The notes beneath the pieces were generated by a model that saw nothing but the letters and a program-made list of their open reading frames with translations, had not been told where the DNA came from and ran no database searches. Below, piece by piece: positions 24,035 through 35,321 of a stretch of 64,000 nucleotides of DNA. The first letter of the stretch is position 1; each line of letters starts with the position of its first letter. The stretch is from Siphonodentalium dalli (Eukaryota; Mollusca; Scaphopoda; Gadilida; Siphonodentaliidae), in assembly GCA_032622095.1 (NCBI GenBank), contig CP136064.1:144231954-144295953 (forward strand), written 5' to 3'. The position numbers were made by a program, and so were the translations under genes.

Positions 24035-25250
24035 ACCACGGTCACGTCCCAGTTATAAAACCCTTAGGAAAATCACATTCTATAAATCCATGATTTCAAA
24101 TTTGTATGAATCTACCGGAACAATAGGAATTTAAACGTAAACAATAATCATCAGCGAATATCTAAAAATAGCTTCACACAAAAGAAGGAATGACTTCCAC
24201 TAATGAAATGGATCTTCGCTGGCTCGATATCCCACCGCTTGGAATCATCAATCTATTTTTGTCGAATTCAGAATTCTGCGTGTGTTTGCGTTGATGTGGG
24301 AGTACCGTCCTTTCGTGTGTCACATATAATCGCCAAATTAAATGTTGATGTATCGTCGTTTTCTGTTGTTCTCAATCCCCGCCTTCCCGAATGAAAATCA
24401 ACAAAATGGCAATCTAAAATCGCCCGGCGTGAATATCGAATGACGACGAGAGCTCGACTTGGGTTTAACGAGCTGCAGCAGGCGTCCCAATTATTCCATA
24501 GTTTGTGCAGATTTCACGCTGTTTTGATTGGAATCGACTGTGAGATGTCTCGGAGTATTCTGTCAACAATATGTAACTTTTGCGTGTATATGCGATGTGT
24601 ATTAGCGCATCAGTATACACCGCGTCTGCAAATAATCAAAAGCTCATCGCATCGTGTCTCCTCGACCTCAACCCAATAACTTGAGTCAATGAGTCAATAT
24701 GCTTTTAACGTTGTGCAAACAATGCCACCTCTTCCGCGTCACGTCGCCTATCCTCTTGTTGATGTTTCCGTCTATGTGTAATATAAAATGTATTCAATTT
24801 CTGTATATATAGTATTGTGACTGTACGGAACTTCAAATTCAAATATTCAAATATGTTTATTCTCATTACACCATATACAAATACCTTGAGAGAACATAAT
24901 AAAGTGAAATACATATAAGTAAATATATATACAGGGGGGGGGGGGGGGTAGTAAACAATTTGCAGGAAGGTATGCCGGGGTTGGTGGGTCCCCCGAGGGG
25001 CAAAAAAACTCATTTTTTACACCCTCATGCAATTTTTTTTACTAAAGACCTTTTGTGTCCTTATATGACATTTGTAACAGTTTAAAACATATAAGAATTT
25101 ATAACTGCAAACACACAATTTTATATGTTACTGGGACCTCATATGGGCCTTAGTAGGGATGACATTGAGCTATATGGCATGGGGCGGTGGGGTGAACAAA
25201 TTCCTTCCCGACACCCTTCGGAAAGTAGATTCGAGAAATGAAAACTGAAA
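24035..25250. other. 5' flank of the Rho GTPase exon and spacer
   Basis: Contains the presumed 5' leader or promoter side of the minus-strand gene (24035-24480), but no TATA or initiator element I would defend. A poly-G run lies near 24937. Open frames such as 24203-24394 and 24705-25013 look like chance. Confidence 0.35.
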
Positions 25251-25654
25251 TAAATAAACTTGTCTTGATGTAACTAAAGCCAAGATCATTGTGTGCATGG
25301 AAAAAGAGCGAGCAACTGTCTCAAACATTAATGTGACTATCAATGGCTAGAGCACACTGTTCATCAGTGCATCAAGCCAATCAGTGAAATATTTGCATGT
25401 CTATCAACTCATATGACAACACCTAAAATATCAAAGTCTGACATAGTGACAGTTTGTCATTTATTATAACAGAGGTTGCTCCAGTAGACTAACAAAAGTG
25501 TTAAGGCATGATGCTAGATAATGGGGTGGTTGACAGACTAATCGGGAAACGGTTAGAAATTATGGAATTGTGTATATCCTGTACAATGACCTAAGTTTGC
25601 ATATATAAGTAAACTTGTTCTGGTGTAACCAATGCCTAGATCATTGTGTGCATG
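25251..25654 (+). repeat. Tandem repeat of about 358 bp, interrupted by LINE A
   Basis: TAAACTTGTCTTGATGTAAC with ATCATTGTGTGCATG at 25251 recurs at about 25609 (TAAACTTGTTCTGGTGTAAC, ATCATTGTGTGCATG). In the first unit GTGCATG is followed at once by GAAAAAGAGCGAGCAACTG. In the second unit that continuation is found only after LINE A, at 29367. The part near 25470-25600 recurs again at 53008-53140. Confidence 0.8.
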
Positions 25655-25768
25655 TAAACAATTATTTATTCATGAGAAAAGGAACTTATAGTATCACTGA
25701 TGAATATAGCAATGAAATGACTGGTTTGTGCACGGCAATTTACTTAATTGTTGAATTATCTTTGACAA

Positions 25769-28700
25769 ATGTCGATTGCGGGTAATCTAAGTCTGGGCGA
25801 GATTCAGGGCTCAACACATTATGACCTAGCTTATAAGCTCGATGAATTAGGCCAGGATGATATAGAAGATACTAACATGGATTTGCTTAATATGAATAGA
25901 AACTGTAACTATTACTCTCCTGAACAACTTCAGAACACATTTGGGGGTAGACAGTATGATAAATAATTTTTTTGGTTGAATTGTCGTAGTTTGAATGCAA
26001 ACTGGGATAAATTAAATAGCCTACTACTAAGTATTCAAAGTAGCCAAAATCTCTTTGATATTATTGCTCTCACAGAAATATTTAAGGTACACGAAACTGA
26101 ATTTGAGCTAACTCAGTGGGTACCATAACCTCGAATTTAAAACTCGTCCAGAAAGGGATGATGGGAGAGGAGGAGTTGGCCTATTCATCCGCGACAGTCT
26201 ACAGTATATACTGAGGAAAGATTTGTCTATATTTAAACCACACATCATAGAAACTATATTTGTTGAGATAAATCCAGGATGCACAAATTCATACCTAGTT
26301 GGATGTATATATAGGCCCAACACTGCACCACGCGCTGACCTTGATACCTTTACGAAAGATATTGAAGGTATTATGGGCGAAATAAATAAATCAAATCTTG
26401 AGGCATTTTTAATTGGCGACTTTAATATTGATTTACTCAAATTCGAAACCCACGAGAAAACGGACACTTTCTTAAGTAATATATTTTCCTTTGGTTTCAT
26501 ACCTAGTATAACTAGGCCGACACGACTTACCGAACATTCGACAACCCTCATAGACCATATATATACCAACAGTGCAACTGCGGGCAGCAAATCTGGTATA
26601 ATACTCACTGATGTATCGGACCATCTCGCTATCTTCTTTCTCGAACCGTCACGAGGCACAGAACCTTCACGTACGCCGGATGGTGACAACATAAAACCAT
26701 ATCGAGTCTTTAATGACAAAAATACTAGAACTTTCAAAAATATATTAAAAAATTGTAACTTTCAGCCAGTCTTAAACTGTAAATCAGTGAACGAGTCATA
26801 TGATATATTCTTGGAACTATATATTGATGCCTTTGAAAAAGCATTCCCGTTGACAAATAGGAAAGTCCCCAAAAAGTACATCAAACGAGAACCATGGATT
26901 ACAAATGGAATTCTTAAATCCTCTCTGGAAAAAAATAAACTCTATATAAAAAAAATTGAAGACACCAACAGAAGTAAACAAAAACAGATATAAGTCGTAC
27001 TGCCAGACGTACAGAAGCACAATAAGACTAAGCAAGAAAACGTACTATTGTGATGTATTGGAACAAAACAAGAGAGATATAAAGGCTACCTGGAGGATAT
27101 TGAATGGAGCGATCAATAAAACTTCTAATGCAAACTCAATTCCTTCTATATTTGTAGATAACCAGATAAAAATCACTCATAAAACCGATATAGCAGAAAA
27201 GTTTAATGATTATTTTTCAAGTATTGGTCAACAAACAAGTGAAAGAGTCATACACGAACATGGTGCAAATTACTCAGATTATCTTCTTTACAGGGAAACA
27301 GATGTATTAAAATTAGCCCCCACTAATGAACAAGAAATCATACTGACTTGCCTAAATTTAAAAAGCAAAAATAGCAAAGACGTGGATGGTCTAACGAGTA
27401 AGATAATGAAGGCAACGGTAGAAGAGATAGCAATCGCCCTAAAACATATATTCAATTTATCACTCAAATATGGCATATTTCCCCAAAAAATGAAATTGTC
27501 CCGAGTTGTCCCGATCTACAAAAGCGGTAATAAGGATGAATTCAGTAATTATAGACCCATTAGTATATTGCCTTGTTTCTCAAAAATATTGGAAAAAATA
27601 ATGTCTAAAAGATTGGTAGATTTCTTAAATGATAACGATACCCTGTATGAACATCAGTATGGTTTCAGAAAAAGTCACTCAACAATACATCCCGTTATGC
27701 ACTTACTTGAAGATGTAGTCGAACAAAATGATGAACCCACTCGAGACTCCACCTTAGCCATTTTCATTGACCTTTCAAAAGCTTTTGATACAATTAGTCA
27801 TGATATCCTACTAAGTAAAACGGATCACTATGGAATACGTGGCATTGCGAATGATTGGTTCAGAGACTATTTGTCCGAAAGACGACAGTTTACTGACTTC
27901 AATGGTAGTATTTCTAGTCTTAAGGGTATACTCAACGGAGTGCCCCAGGGCTCCATACTCGGTCCGACAATTTTCCTCATTTACGTGAATGATATGTCTG
28001 CTGCAACTTCATTGAAATTGTTATCATTCGCCGATGATACTACGCTATACACATCCGGCAATAACGGCCATCTTATTGAAAACATCGTGAACAATGAGCT
28101 AAAAGATGTCTACAAATGGTGTTGTTGTAACTGCCTATCCATAAACAAAACTAAAAGTAAATATATGCTTCTTCATCCAAAAAACAATGACGACAAATGA
28201 AATTTTCTAAAGATATACATAAACGACGTAGAACTCAAGCGTGTTGGAAACAAAAGTGATGAAACATCCCTAAAATTTCTCGGAATTACAATCGATGAAA
28301 ACCTCACGTTTAAAGACCATACCTCGGCGGTATGTTCTAAAATGGCAAGAGCCCTATATGGTATGAACAAGGTGAGGAAATTTTTCCCAGGAGATGCCCT
28401 TCGAACGCTATATTATGCCTTAATTCAAAGCCGTCTTGTCTATGGAATTCAAATTTGGGGGCACTCAGTATCATCCAATAAGGCCTCCCTACTACAAAAG
28501 AGAGCTATCAGAACAATAAGCTATGCCAAATACAACAGCCACACTGAACCCTTATTCAAAAACAGAAATATTTTGAAATTCAGAGATTTGCATGCCTGTC
28601 ATGTTAGTCTGTTTATGTATGATTGGACACATTTTAACCTACCGGCATCATTTCTAACAGCATTTGACAACAAGATATCAATCACCAGACAATCTGGATG

Positions 28701-28917
28701 CATTAGGGAAATTAAATCACGAACGAAATTCTCAGAGGTTTTACCTAAACATTCATTCCCAAGATTATGGAATGAAACTGACAAAAAACTAAAATCAATT
28801 GAAAGCCGACAAAACTTTAAATATCAAATGAAGGTCAATGTTATCAATGCATATGATGCAAACTTTAAATGTAAAAACAAAACTTGCAGAGAATGTTTTC
28901 CTCCCAAAAGCTCATAA
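25769..28917 (+). pseudogene. LINE A ORF2: APE endonuclease + reverse transcriptase, broken
   Basis: Reading from ATG at 25769, an in-frame TAA occurs at 25964-25966. The endonuclease start (LNCRSLNANWD, ALTEI) continues in the same frame. The frame shifts near 26113 (to GYHNLEF and GDFNIDLL, SDHLAIF, frame to 26993) and again near 26962. The reverse transcriptase runs to 28200 with LSRVVPIYKSG, NYRPISILPCFSK, HQYGFRKSHST, FIDLSKAFDT, GVPQGSILGP and FADDT (28027). A TGA at 28198-28200 stands where the LINE B relative has TGG. The C-terminal region follows in the same frame (LKFLGI, YGIQIWGHS, AIRTISYAKYNSHTEPLF) and ends in CKNKTCREC, a small Cys knuckle shared with LINEs B-D. Catalytic motifs remain but the gene is dead: two nonsense codons and two frameshifts. 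Confidence 0.92.
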
Positions 28918-29239
28918 TTAAACTACATATACTTAACTCCCGAGTAACAAGTCGGCCCCCTCCCCGGTCGTGAGTGCTGATTACCCTGAAAACTCGCCCT
29001 TATTGGACCCTGCTAACACGATTTAAATATCACATACGCATTATCATTGTTACTTAAGCAGGGTCCAACTTACTATTAGAAAGTGTTCTTTAAATTGCCG
29101 TGCACACGCATACATAGCCATAACTATACGGTACAATGTACTTAATACAATATTTTGATATTATAAATTACAGTATTTTCTTATTAGCACATCAACTTGA
29201 GATTATGCCATTGATATATTAGTTATTATATTTGACAAC

Positions 29240-29281
29240 GGGGGTGACAGGAAGACAGCCAATCCTGGTTATGCCACTCCC
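29240..29281 (+). other. LINE A 3' UTR stem-loop
   Basis: An outer stem GGGGTG / CACTCCC, a purine-rich 5' side AGGAAGAC and an inner GCCA-AUCC-UGGU hairpin. The same fold with different base pairs occurs in LINEs B, C and D. It lies about 70 bp before the ATCT tail and could be the RNA feature recognised by the reverse transcriptase (inference). Confidence 0.65.
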
Positions 29282-29366
29282 ACACAATAATTACACTTGA
29301 TTTTTTATATATTATTGTTGATTTGTTGTAAACTAATTATTGTGTGAATAAAACATCTATCTATCT

Positions 29367-29690
29367 ACAAAAGAGCGAGCAACTGTCTCAAACATTAATG
29401 TGACTATCAATGGGTAGAAAATAACTGCCATCAGTGCATCAAGCCAATCAGTGAATTATTTGCAAGTCTTTCAACTCAGATGATTTCTCACAAGACCGAA
29501 CGTATCCAAGCCTGGTATAGTGCTGTGACTGCTTGTCATTTAGTTATCCCCCTTCAACAATGGCGGACTAAGAAATATTTCGTCTCGTGGGAATAATGTC
29601 ATTTAAAATGAATATCGCCGATAGCTGCTGAAAAGGTAGCACCACACATTAAACCGTAGCACCACACAAGAGGTCAGGCTTTGAATAGAG
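29367..29690 (+). repeat. Continuation of the interrupted 358-bp repeat, then spacer
   Basis: AAAAGAGCGAGCAACTGTCT and the next 25 bp are nearly identical to 25304 onward. Similarity continues with gaps (CAGTGCATCAAGCCAATCAG, CTTGTCATTTA) to about 29545. The remainder up to LINE E is unassigned. Confidence 0.75.
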
Positions 29691-29769
29691 TACTCATCTT
29701 AATTTGACACAAGCTTTAACTCCAACTTGCTGCACATTATTTCAAGTTGCCCAATTTCGTGTCGACAAA

Positions 29770-30701
29770 ATGCCGCCAAAAAGAGACATTCCACTCAGTT
29801 CAACTTCGAGCAACGATGACAGTATGTCAAAAGAAGCATCTTCTAAACCAGCATACACTAAGCAAAAGGTAAATACCACTGCCAAGAAACAGAAAACTGA
29901 AACTGTTACTGGCCAGCAATCCATAAAAAAGTTTGTACCAATTGAAAGTCAAAGCAAAGCCAAGCCTCACAGAGCGATCCTTCTCTATGGGAGAATTGAG
30001 GGAAATGTTTAAAGCAATGAACACTAAGTTAGACAACATAGTTACTAAGCAAGACTTGGAAGAGGCAATTAAACCACTGGTAACAAAGGAAACAGTGAAC
30101 AGCCTTATTGAAAGTGCAAAATCTGAATTACAGTTAAAAATGACAGAAATAACAGATCACCATGATTCTGAAATGTTTGAAATGAAAAACAAATACGACC
30201 AATTAAACAATAAACTAGAGGAAGTGATCATGAAAGGAGATGAAGACAGAGAAGGCAAAATCAATGCCATGGAAGAAGAAATAAATAAACTAAAACATGA
30301 ACTAAACAACTTAGAGCAGTACACCCGACAGGAAAGTCTGAGATTTATAGGTATTGGTGGTGATTGTGAAGGTGAATCTATTGATGACTGTATCTCTAAA
30401 ATTATAAATACTTGTAACAACAAACTTGGAATGAAGCTGGAATCAAGAGATGTGTCTATTGCCCATCATTGTGAAATTTGTAAACCGAATGGACAAGTTG
30501 AATATAATAAAGCTGAGGAAGTTACTAAAAGGAACTGGCTTAGTCATTAGAGAAGATCTTACATATCCCACAGTTGGTGTAGCGTCTGGGTACCAACCTA
30601 TCAGTTTCCCACAACGAACCAAGGACCTAAATAAAGACAGCTCTCTCTCTCTCCCCTCAAAAATCGCTGCATGTGCTTGTCCTGCTGAACATCGTAAATA
30701 A
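29770..30701 (+). pseudogene. LINE E ORF1: coiled-coil + RRM nucleic-acid-binding protein, frameshifted
   Basis: ATG at 29770 begins a basic, Ser/Lys-rich N-terminus (MPPKRDIPLS) that stays open to about 30012. The protein continues in the next frame from about 29940: SMGELREMFKAMNTKLDN, then a long heptad-rich helix (about 30050-30310), then NNLEQYTRQESLRFIGI and SIDDCISKIINTC, the RRM-like fold of L1-type ORF1 proteins. Near 30465 the frame changes again, giving PIIVKFVNRMDKLN and KLLKGTGLVIREDLTYP, the usual C-terminal end of this domain, with a stop at 30701. Such proteins bind the LINE RNA as trimers and help chaperone it. Two frameshifts make this copy inactive. It belongs with ORF2 360 bp downstream. 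Confidence 0.8.
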
Positions 30702-31061
30702 CTTGAAGCACCCCCCGTCTCGAACCAAAAACCGCGCCAGCTGACCCACGATGGAACCCCATCACCAAACCATTATTATTTCATATCACCATTTCCTCAT
30801 TTTTGTTACTGTCATTTTCATGTTTTCATCTATGCACAAATCGTACCATGTTGTTTGCATGTTTTGTACATTCCAGGGGTTCCATCAACCAAACACATTT
30901 ACACCGAACTATTCCCCCCCCCACATAGCAATGTAACCTGCGGATGTCAGGTGCCAACACCAAATCAGCTCTATATATACGACGGATCTTCCACAGGACC
31001 AGGACTCAATCGCTCCCCTAAATATATATACTCACATCGAATCACAGACTAAAACACTGTT

Positions 31062-32680
31062 TTGACTTGTTCGACACAACAGTATAGGGCAGCGATTGGA
31101 GTCTTCGACTTGAGGAAGAAAACTAAAAAATCTCAGGCGGCAAAAAATGTTGGACCCTTAAAATGCAACTTCCGAATATTCAATCTGAAGATATGTTTGA
31201 TTCTGATCTGTCTAATCATTATGTTATCCGGCGACATTGAAAAGAACCCAGGCCCTAATACCTTACCTGTAAGTAGTCATTCAATCTCTATATTTCATTA
31301 CAATATCCGAAGTATTCGCAATAAGCTCGAAAAGATAGTTGATATCATTGACGAGTATGACATCCTGTGTTTTAGTGAGACCCATCTTGACCCTTCATAT
31401 CCATCCGATAAATTAATTATTCCTGGCTACTACCCACCTGTCCGCAAGGACCGTGATTCCAAAGGAGGTGGAATATGCGTAATGTTTGCAAATCACATAG
31501 TTCACAGACGAAGACACGATTTAGAATTAGATTCCTCGATATTATGGTTTGATATTTTCTCGAAGAAAACTCACATTCTCTTAGGAATGTCCTATAGATC
31601 AGAACAATACTGTGATACAAACTTTTGGGAGTACCTTGATAACCCAATAGCAGACGCTCTAGAAATAACCGAAAATGTTATCATTACAGGTGACTTTAAT
31701 TCTAACCTTCTAGATAGCTCTTCCAAACTTAAAGAAATTATAGATTTTTATAGTATTAAAAATGTGATAACAGCCCCTACTAGGATCACAAATACATCGA
31801 GCACACTTCTTGATCCAATTGTAATCAGCAATACCTTCCGCGTTCTTGACACCGACGTCACTAACCCAGGAGTCTCAGACCACCGTGGTGTTTATGTAAC
31901 ATTAGAATACGATTACTCCCCCACCACCTCTTTCCAGAGAACGGTTTGGAATTATACTAGAGCAAATTTTGAAAGAGCAAATAGCCTGCTTAGTAACACA
32001 AACTGGGATGATCTCCTATCTGCACCAGACATAGATACTATTATAGTTAACAATTTTCAGGAGACATTTCTCTCCATCATGAATCAAACAATCCCACAGT
32101 CAAAAGTGACAATACGCCCAAAAGACAAAATTTTGTTTAATTCCGACATTAGAAAAGAAATCCGCAAAAGAGAAAAATTACGAAACAAAGCGCTAAAAAA
32201 CAATCGCCCTGATACGTGGCAACAGTATAAGAATACCAGAAACAAAATTAATAACATGAAAAAGTTCGCAAAAGCAAAATTTGAAGAGAAACTGGAAAAT
32301 CGGTTTAAAGACTCATCATCCCCCCGCGATTTTTGGCAATTAATACATTTTTTGCTATGTAAAAAGAAAACAAATTGTATCCCACCCCTATCTACTCCAA
32401 GCTCTTTCCCCAACACGAGCAACACGATTGATATAAACGGAAAAATCTACGTAACAGACGATCTGGACAAAGCCAACCTGCTGAATAAAAGTTTCATTTC
32501 CAATTCTTCGATTAACGATTCATCGCATAAATTACCACCATTCAAATCGCGTTGTGAAAAAGAACTAACGGAATTGGAATTTACGCAGGATGAGATAATT
32601 TCAGTATTAACATCGCTCAAACTGAATAAAGCCCATGATGGACATGATGGAATAAGTGCGAAAACTTATGTGTCCGCCAT
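31062..32680 (+). pseudogene. LINE E ORF2: 2A peptide, APE endonuclease, start of RT; truncated
   Basis: Open from after a TAA at about 31048, with no ATG before the 2A motif. A hydrophobic run (ICLILICLIIMLSG) is followed by GDIEKNPGP at 31230-31256. The endonuclease domain follows: FHYNIRSIRNK, CFSETHLDP, KGGGICVMF, ITGDFNSNLL and VSDHRGVYV, with the catalytic Asn, Glu, Asp and His present. An RT linker (IRKREKLRNKALK, FWQLIHFL) and the first RT block (SLKLNKAHDGHDGIS) end at about 32660, where the foldback array begins. The frame reads on into the array by chance to 33002. The catalytic RT core is absent from the window, so the copy is truncated by the insertion. It is a different lineage from LINEs A-D, CR1-like by the 2A and APE arrangement. 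Confidence 0.88.
31230..31256 (+). other. 2A-type ribosome-skipping motif GDIEKNPGP
   Basis: Matches the DxExNPGP consensus exactly (D-I-E-K-N-P-G-P). In characterised 2A peptides the ribosome fails to join the final Gly-Pro bond, here between codons 31251-31253 and 31254-31256, releasing the upstream chain. 2A motifs at the N-terminus of ORF2 are established for some CR1-like LINEs of marine invertebrates. The preceding hydrophobic run could also act as a signal sequence (inference). Confidence 0.85.
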
Positions 32681-33669
32681 TGATATGCTGTGGAAGTTCT
32701 CATATTATCTGCCAGTCATACGCGGGGGAGGTTCTCATATGAACATATTATCTGCCGGTCATACGCGGTGGAGGTTCATATTATCTGCCGGTCATACGCG
32801 AGGGAAGTTCTCATATTATCCTCCGGTCATACGTGGGGGAGGTTCTGATATGAACATATTATCTGCCGGTCATACGCGGTGGAGGTTCATATTATCCACC
32901 GGTCATACGCGAGGGAGGTTCTCATATTATCCTCCGGTCATACATTGGGGAGGTTCTCATATGAACATATTATCCGCCGGTCATATCCTCCCTCGCGTAT
33001 GACCGGTGGATAATATGAGAACCTCCCTCGCATATGACCGGCGGATAATATGTTCATATGAGAACCTCCCCCACCTATGACCGAAGGATAATATGAGAAC
33101 TTCCCTCGCATATGACCGGCGGATAATATGAACCTCCACCGCGTATGACCGGCGGATAATATGTTCATATCAGAACTTCCCCCACGTATGACCGGATGAT
33201 AATATGAGAACCTCCCTCGCATATGAATGGCGGATAATATGAACCTCCACCCTGTATGACTGGCAGATAATATGTTCATATGAGAACCTCCCCTACGTAT
33301 GACTGGAGGATAATATGAGAACCTCCCTCGCGTATGACCGGTGGATAATATGTTCATATGAGAACCTCCACCGCGTATGACCGGCAGATAATATGTTCAT
33401 ATGAGAACCTCCCATACGTAAGACTGGTGGATAAAATGAACCTCCACCATGTATGACCGGCATATAATATGTTCATATGAGAACCTCCCCTACGTATGAC
33501 CGGAGGATAATATGAGAACCTCCCTCGCATATAACCAGTGGATAATATGAGAACCTCCCTCGCGTATGACCGGCGGATAATATGTTCATATCAGAACCTC
33601 GCCCGCGTATGACCGGAGGATAATATGAGAACTTCCCTCGTGTATGAATGGCGGACACATAAGTTTTTA
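32662..33669. mobile_element. Foldback array of inverted 33-43 bp units inside LINE E
   Basis: The outer ends share AAACTTATGTGTCCGCCATT (forward at about 32663, inverted at about 33650). Inside, about 7 units read forward (GGTCATACGCGGTGGAGGTT, then CATATTATC). At a pivot near 32985 the orientation flips, and about 18 units read in reverse (CCTCCCTCGCGTATGACCGG). Units alternate between versions with and without TTCATATG and between TGG and AGG endings. The asymmetric length suggests tandem growth after the inversion. This is the architecture of FB-type foldback elements. No coding capacity; the frames that cross it are shadows. Confidence 0.85.
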
Positions 33670-34170
33670 AGTCTATAAACACTATTTGATTTGAATATTC
33701 TTTTGAATAGCTTACCACTGACATATTCATTCGTTCAAACCAGTTGATCTATTTTGTAACTTGGCTTTTAGTCGCTGGGATCCGGCATCTGGGCTTTTAG
33801 TCACAACTGAAATAAAAATAAGTGCGAATATCTTGGAGCGAATATCTGCAACAATTTCACCGCCTGGTGGACCCATTTGGAAAAAAATACATTCCCTGTG
33901 TCTAATTCTACATTTTGATATACTATTCGCCGCATTATATTGAATATACCGGCTGAAATCGATCCTGTAATTGTAAACATCGAGTCTATTTTTAGCTGTT
34001 TTATCGGAGCGTGTTTGCGTGTTCGCCATTACAATATTCGCACTAAAACGAATGCACAGTATTCCACTGCGTTAGTTGATACCTAAAACTTGTTGTTTGC
34101 TAGTGTATTCATCGAGAAATCTAAATTCTAAACATTAATGTCGAACGCAGTTTTTCGTGTTTGTGGCATT
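33670..34170. other. No recognisable gene
   Basis: Unique-looking sequence. Weak open frames on both strands (for example 33727-34029 minus) without recognisable motifs. I do not see the continuation of LINE E's reverse transcriptase here. Confidence 0.5.
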
Positions 34171-34590
34171 TTATGTTAGGTCAGTTGTCGACCGAATAAT
34201 GTAACTTCCGGTGTTCGGTCAGTGGCGGGTTTAATATGTGTCGATAGGGCGAATGTGGACCTTTCGTTAGACACCAAAAGTAGCCCTCTACGCGCTGTAT
34301 TCATCGAGATATCGGCCGTCCCACGCAATTTGAAAATTCTGTCCCGCAGATTGTCATTCTATCACAAATTCCACCCCATGTTATGTCAGTTGTCGATCAA
34401 ATAATGCAACTTCTGGTGTCTGGTCAGTGGTGGGGTTAATATCTGTGGATAGGGCGAATGTGGGCCTTTCGTTAGACACCAAAATGAGCCCCCCTACGCC
34501 CTGTATTCCTCGAGATATCGGCCGTCCCACGCAATTTGAAATTATGTCCCGCAGATTGTCGTTTTGTCCCATATCCCATCCCATCCCGCA
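34171..34590 (+). repeat. Two-copy tandem repeat of about 207 bp
   Basis: GTCAGTTGTCGACCGAATAAT at about 34178 and GTCAGTTGTCGATCAAATAAT at about 34385 begin two units. Both contain ATAGGGCGAATGTGG, CCTTTCGTTAGACACCAAAA, CGAGATATCGGCCGTCCCAC and GTCCCGCAGATTGTC. The second unit runs straight into the truncated LINE B. Confidence 0.85.
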
Positions 34591-34603
34591 GATTGTCATG
34601 TCC

Positions 34604-34999
34604 CATATCGAATACAAAACAAGACCGGAGACCGATGACGGTAGAGGTGGAGTCAGGCTCTTTATTCGGGAAAATCTTTCATATTGTGCAAGAACTGATC
34701 TATCGGTATTTATTCCACATGTGATAGAAACGATTTTTGTTGAACTTAATCCAGGCAAACCAAATCGATGCATAATTGGCAGCATATATAGACCAAACAC
34801 TGCTCCGAGGGCAGATATTGACAAATTTATGAAAGAGATTGATGGCATTATGGGTAAACTAAATCAAACAAACTGTAAAGCATATCTTATAGGTGACTTC
34901 AATATAGATCTTTTGAATTTCGAAAATCATGAAAAAACGCGTACTTTCCTCGATAACGTTTTCACTCTCGGGTTCACTCCTACCCTTACCAAAAACTGC
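34604..34999 (+). pseudogene. LINE B, 5' part: endonuclease N-terminal half
   Basis: HIEYKTRPETDDGRGGV aligns with LINE A's equivalent, then FIRENLSYCARTDLSVF, FVELNPG, IIGSIYRPNTAPRADI, AYLIGDFNIDLLNFENHEK and FTLGFTPTLTK. The alignment stops dead at about 34997, in the middle of the endonuclease. The next residues expected from LINE A (RPTRLTEHSTTLID) are found instead at 49548 onward. The 5' end is truncated at the tandem repeat. Confidence 0.88.
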
Positions 35000-35184
35000 T
35001 AACCTAAAACCACATTAGATCTAAGCGGATTTCTAATCTGATTGCCAACGTAGAACTACTGTAGAACTAATGTTGTAATTTAACTGTCAAAAGTGAGATG
35101 GGCGGAGCTTAAAAACTAACATATTGCACATGTGGTCAGGTTAGCGTAAATGCACACTAGTTATACGTTGGAAAATTCTCAACC

Positions 35185-35321
35185 AAATTTCTAACGTAGA
35201 ACTAACGTGAAAATTTGCTAACATAAAGCATATGTGCAATTTTATAGCTCTAAAGAGCTGTAAAATTGCACTTATGCCTTATGTTAGCAAATTAGCACGT
35301 TAGTTCTATGTTAGTAAATTT
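35185..35321. repeat. Palindrome of about 137 bp
   Basis: AAATTTCTAACGTAGAACTA on the left faces TAGTTCTATGTTAGTAAATTT on the right. The loop centre is TAGCTCTAAAGAGCTGTA near 35253. The words CTAACGTAGAACTAACGTG recur elsewhere in the left end of the 14.5-kb insert. Confidence 0.8.

Larger units (their letters stand above)
25655..29366 (+). mobile_element. LINE A, CR1/L2-like non-LTR retrotransposon (3.7 kb)
   Basis: Both borders are fixed by the interrupted host repeat: GTGCATG before and AAAAGAGCGAGCAAC after, with no visible target-site duplication. The 3' end is a short ATCT microsatellite (AACATCTATCTATCTAC) rather than poly-A, as in CR1/L2-type LINEs. A 5' leader of about 114 bp precedes the ORF2 start. 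There is no ORF1, so the copy is 5'-truncated or the lineage has one ORF. Confidence 0.85.

Noticed and set aside
24203-24679. Plus-strand frames upstream of the Rho GTPase exon
   Set aside because: They run antisense to the presumed 5' leader, show no domain, and end without splice or polyadenylation signals.
32690-33002. Apparent extension of LINE E ORF2 to 33002
   Set aside because: Residues after about 32680 are translation of the foldback units (VIRGGGSHMNILSAGHTR), not reverse transcriptase.
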